Positions 14,574 through 16,500 of a stretch of DNA of 16,500 nucleotides are shown piece after piece. The notes beneath the pieces are model-generated. The model was given only the letters and a program-made list of their open reading frames with translations, ran no database searches and had not been told where the DNA came from. The stretch is taken from contig JAUYBT010000230.1 in assembly GCA_030692905.1 (NCBI GenBank), positions 1-16,500 of the forward strand. Reading direction: 5' to 3'. The translations under genes were made by a program, and so were the position numbers. Source of the DNA: Bacteroidales bacterium (GTDB lineage: Bacteria; Bacteroidota; Bacteroidia; Bacteroidales; VadinHA17). Each line of letters begins with the position of its first letter. Positions within the stretch are counted from its first letter, which is position 1.

Positions 14574-15313
14574 GACAGCAGAAGTTGAGTGAGTATTACA
14601 TTGAACAGCAATATCAGTACACTACTATAAACAACTGCTTTTGTACTGGCCCGGCCTACCTCAAGCGATCCTCCGTTGACATAATACCCCTGAAAGCCAG
14701 AAACACTGGTTATTATGAATGCAAAGAATACCGTTTTTATCATTGAATATGTAATATAATAAGGTATGAATGCATATTGAATTCCGTAAATAAAGTTCTC
14801 TGAAGTAATTACACCTGATAGCGTACCGGCAATCCATCCTCCGAAAATCCCGACAATTATAGCGATCAGTGTCAGTACAGGGTTAAAGAGAAGGGTTGCA
14901 ATTATTTTAGGGAGTATTAGGTAAGAAGCAGAATTGACTCCCATGATCTCAAGGGCGTCTATTTGTTCTGTAACTCGCATCGTTCCAATTTCAGATGCAA
15001 TATTAGAACCGACTTTTCCGGCAAGGATGAGTGCAGCAACCGTGGAAGAGAACTCAAGGATGATGGAATCGCGGCAACCCAGGCCTATAAGATACGTTGG
15101 GTAAATTGGGTTTTCGGTATTATAAGCTGTTTGCAGGGTAATAACTGCCCCCATGAAGAAGGAAATAATGGCAATGATACCAACCGAATACAGGCCCAGA
15201 TACACAAACTCCCTCATGGTTTGCTTGTAATAAACAGAAGGTTTCTCAGGTTTGGAGAAGACCTTTTTAAGAAGCAGGAAGTAAAGCCCGATCTGTGTAA
15301 GAAACTTAATCAT
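14570..15313 (-). CDS. mlaE: MlaE-family ABC transporter permease
   Basis: This is a 247-aa inner-membrane permease of the MlaE/YrbE family. The diagnostic segment SEIGTMRVTEQIDALEIMGV lies near residues 105-125, followed by PKIIATLLFNPVLTLIAIIVGIFGGW. About five hydrophobic segments are visible, including IIAIISFFMGAVITLQ near residue 45 and the C-terminal VYSSVLILLFNVILTQLLL. The N-terminal amphipathic portion before the first full helix is as expected. It is followed by mlaF with a 4-nt overlap. In known systems MlaE forms a dimer with two MlaF and an MlaD ring. A -7-like box lies about 20 nt upstream, back to back with the manC promoter region. Confidence 0.95.
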   Translation of the reverse strand: MIKFLTQIGLYFLLLKKVFSKPEKPSVYYKQTMREFVYLGLYSVGIIAIISFFMGAVITLQTAYNTENPIYPTYLIGLGCRDSIILEFSSTVAALILAGKVGSNIASEIGTMRVTEQIDALEIMGVNSASYLILPKIIATLLFNPVLTLIAIIVGIFGGWIAGTLSGVITSENFIYGIQYAFIPYYITYSMIKTVFFAFIITSVSGFQGYYVNGGSLEVGRASTKAVVYSSVLILLFNVILTQLLLS

Positions 15314-15333
15314 GATATTATATTATTGCACAT

Positions 15334-15341
15334 CAAAATTA
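15334..15341 (-). promoter_or_regulatory. Possible -7 box for mlaE-mlaF
   Basis: On the minus strand this reads TAATTTTG, a full match to TAnnTTTG, with 20 nt between it and the mlaE start. No TTTG -33 element is found at the expected distance. Confidence 0.4.
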
Positions 15342-15373
15342 CGAATATTTAAGGTAATTCCGTTACACTGGTT

Positions 15374-15408
15374 TTTGAAACCTGAATGCATAAATAATTA
15401 TATATTTG
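15374..15408 (+). promoter_or_regulatory. Likely Bacteroidota-type promoter for manC
   Basis: TTTG at 15374-15377 and TATATTTG at 15401-15408 match the -33 and -7 elements of the Bacteroidota primary sigma factor. The gap of 23 nt is slightly longer than usual. The -7 box ends 28 nt before the manC ATG. This is the only site in the window with both elements. Confidence 0.5.
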
Positions 15409-15436
15409 CATAAGATTTTGCAAAAAATATTCTCTT

Positions 15437-16500
15437 ATGAACAATAGATATGTCATTATAATGGCAGGTGGAGTAGGAAGCCGTTTCTGGCCTCTGAGCC
15501 GTCGCGAAAAACCAAAGCAGTTTCTTGATATTCTTGGGAAGGGAGAGACCCTGATCCAACAGACCTTCAGGCGTTTTAAAGAAATATGTCCCGCGGAGAA
15601 TATTTTTGTTGTTACAAATGCTGATCATAAAGACCTTGTAGTTGAGCAGTTGGGTATTGATCCATCCCGTGTACTGGGAGAACCTTTTCGTCGCAATACA
15701 GCCCCTTGCCTGGCGTATGGAACGTTCAGGATATTAAAGGAAAATCCTGTCGCAGTAATTGCTGTTACACCGGCTGACCACGTGATTGTTAAAGAAGATA
15801 AACTTTGTGAAGTATTGCAGAGTTGCTTTGACTTTGCTGAAGGGAACGATGCCCTGGTTACTCTGGGAATAAAGCCTGACAGGCCAGAAACAGGATACGG
15901 TTATATACAGGCAGATCAGAAGAAACCTGTTAAAGGCTATGAAAATCTGCTTAAGGTAAAGACATTTACTGAGAAGCCGGATATTGACCTTGCAAAAGTT
16001 TTTTTGGAAAGCGGCGATTTTTACTGGAACTCAGGGATCTTTATATGGAATATCAAATCGATACTTTCAGCATTTGAAAAGCATCTGCCGGATACCTATA
16101 CCATATTCGATGAAGGCAGAAATATTTTTGGAACGAAGCAGGAAAAAAGTTTCATTGGAAAGACGTATGCAGAATGCAGAAGCATCTCAATTGATTATGG
16201 GATTATGGAAAAGGCAAACAATGTATATGTTATGTGCACTGACATTGGCTGGTCTGATCTCGGAACCTGGAGTTCGCTATATGAGCATTCAACAGTTGAC
16301 AAAAAAGGCAACGCGTTGGTTAGGGGGGATGTTTTTTCATATGACAATAAGGGAAATATCTTTAATATTGCCCCTGGTAAGATAGCTGTCTTGCAGGGAC
16401 TCAAAGATTATATTGTTGTTGATTCTGAAAATGTGCTTTTAATCGTTAAGAAGGAGGAAGAGCAGAATATCAAGCAATACCTTGAAGATATAAAGAAATC
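15437..16500 (+). CDS. manC: Mannose-1-phosphate guanylyltransferase (3' end cut by window)
   Basis: This enzyme makes GDP-mannose from GTP and mannose-1-phosphate in the cytoplasm, feeding polysaccharide and glycoprotein synthesis. The frame is open for 354 codons to the edge, so only a few residues are probably missing compared with the usual roughly 350-360 aa single-domain form. The nucleotide-binding start IIMAGGVGSRFWPLSRREKP includes the GGxGxR signature and is followed by KQFLD. Other family marks are TPADHVI, GYGYIQ, FTEKPD, FYWNSGIFIW, SIDYGIMEK and DIGWSDLGTW. There is no room for the fused phosphomannose-isomerase domain unless the gene extends well past the edge. It is divergent from mlaE with 123 bp between the starts. 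The ATG follows an AT-rich leader without a Shine-Dalgarno sequence. Confidence 0.96.
   Translation, partial: MNNRYVIIMAGGVGSRFWPLSRREKPKQFLDILGKGETLIQQTFRRFKEICPAENIFVVTNADHKDLVVEQLGIDPSRVLGEPFRRNTAPCLAYGTFRILKENPVAVIAVTPADHVIVKEDKLCEVLQSCFDFAEGNDALVTLGIKPDRPETGYGYIQADQKKPVKGYENLLKVKTFTEKPDIDLAKVFLESGDFYWNSGIFIWNIKSILSAFEKHLPDTYTIFDEGRNIFGTKQEKSFIGKTYAECRSISIDYGIMEKANNVYVMCTDIGWSDLGTWSSLYEHSTVDKKGNALVRGDVFSYDNKGNIFNIAPGKIAVLQGLKDYIVVDSENVLLIVKKEEEQNIKQYLEDIKK

Noticed and set aside
15984..16385. Plus-strand ORF in another frame inside manC
   Set aside because: It is an out-of-frame shadow of a continuous, motif-rich manC reading frame.
1..16500. Sigma-54 (-24/-12) promoters as partners for rpoN
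   Set aside because: By eye, no intergenic gap contains a convincing TGGCAC-N5-TTGC match.

Overview
This window looks like an ordinary chromosomal segment from a Bacteroidota bacterium, most likely Bacteroidales/Marinilabiliales-like. The evidence is an outer-membrane TonB-dependent receptor with an N-terminal carboxypeptidase-regulatory-like extension, a DUF4296-type lipoprotein, a DUF4834-like mini membrane protein, Bacteroidota-style -7 boxes (TAnnTTTG) just upstream of several genes, weak or absent Shine-Dalgarno sequences, and moderate GC. The species cannot be named from sequence alone.

Layout. The left edge (2-1765, + strand) has the C-terminal end of asparaginyl-tRNA synthetase followed by a complete rpoN (sigma-54). 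Facing it is a compact six-gene minus-strand run read from right to left (7017 to 1768): rbfA, a membrane-associated SAM methyltransferase, a LolC/LolE-type FtsX permease, a DUF4296-like lipoprotein, a TRZ/ATZ-type amidohydrolase and a radical SAM protein. Most junctions are 5 nt or overlap by 4 nt, so at least two tightly coupled sub-operons are likely. A divergent gap (7018-7358) filled with short palindromic repeats separates this run from trpS (+). trpS converges on a large TonB-dependent receptor gene (-), with a hairpin terminator between them.

A second divergent gap (10886-11187) holds a large nested inverted repeat. After it comes a + strand group: a GTG-started membrane-anchored protein with a C-terminal beta-propeller-like half, a likely gene remnant resembling the end of an outer-membrane beta-barrel protein, and a DUF4834-like small membrane protein. 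These converge on the minus-strand mlaE-mlaF pair (lipid-transport ABC permease and ATPase, 4-nt overlap, no mlaD beside them). A third divergent gap carries back-to-back promoter-like boxes for mlaE and for manC (mannose-1-phosphate guanylyltransferase), which runs off the right edge.

Functionally the window mixes translation (asnS, trpS, rbfA), transcription (rpoN) and envelope biogenesis and transport (LolC/E-like, MlaEF, TonB receptor, manC). I see no CRISPR array, tRNA, rRNA, transposase, phage gene or obvious defence or biosynthetic cluster. The most noteworthy signals are non-coding: two families of hairpin repeats with compensated stems, each sitting in a divergent gap. The apparent internal-deletion scar at 13452-13603 and the uncharacterised propeller protein beside it also stand out. 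I did not find convincing evidence for a new multi-gene system.
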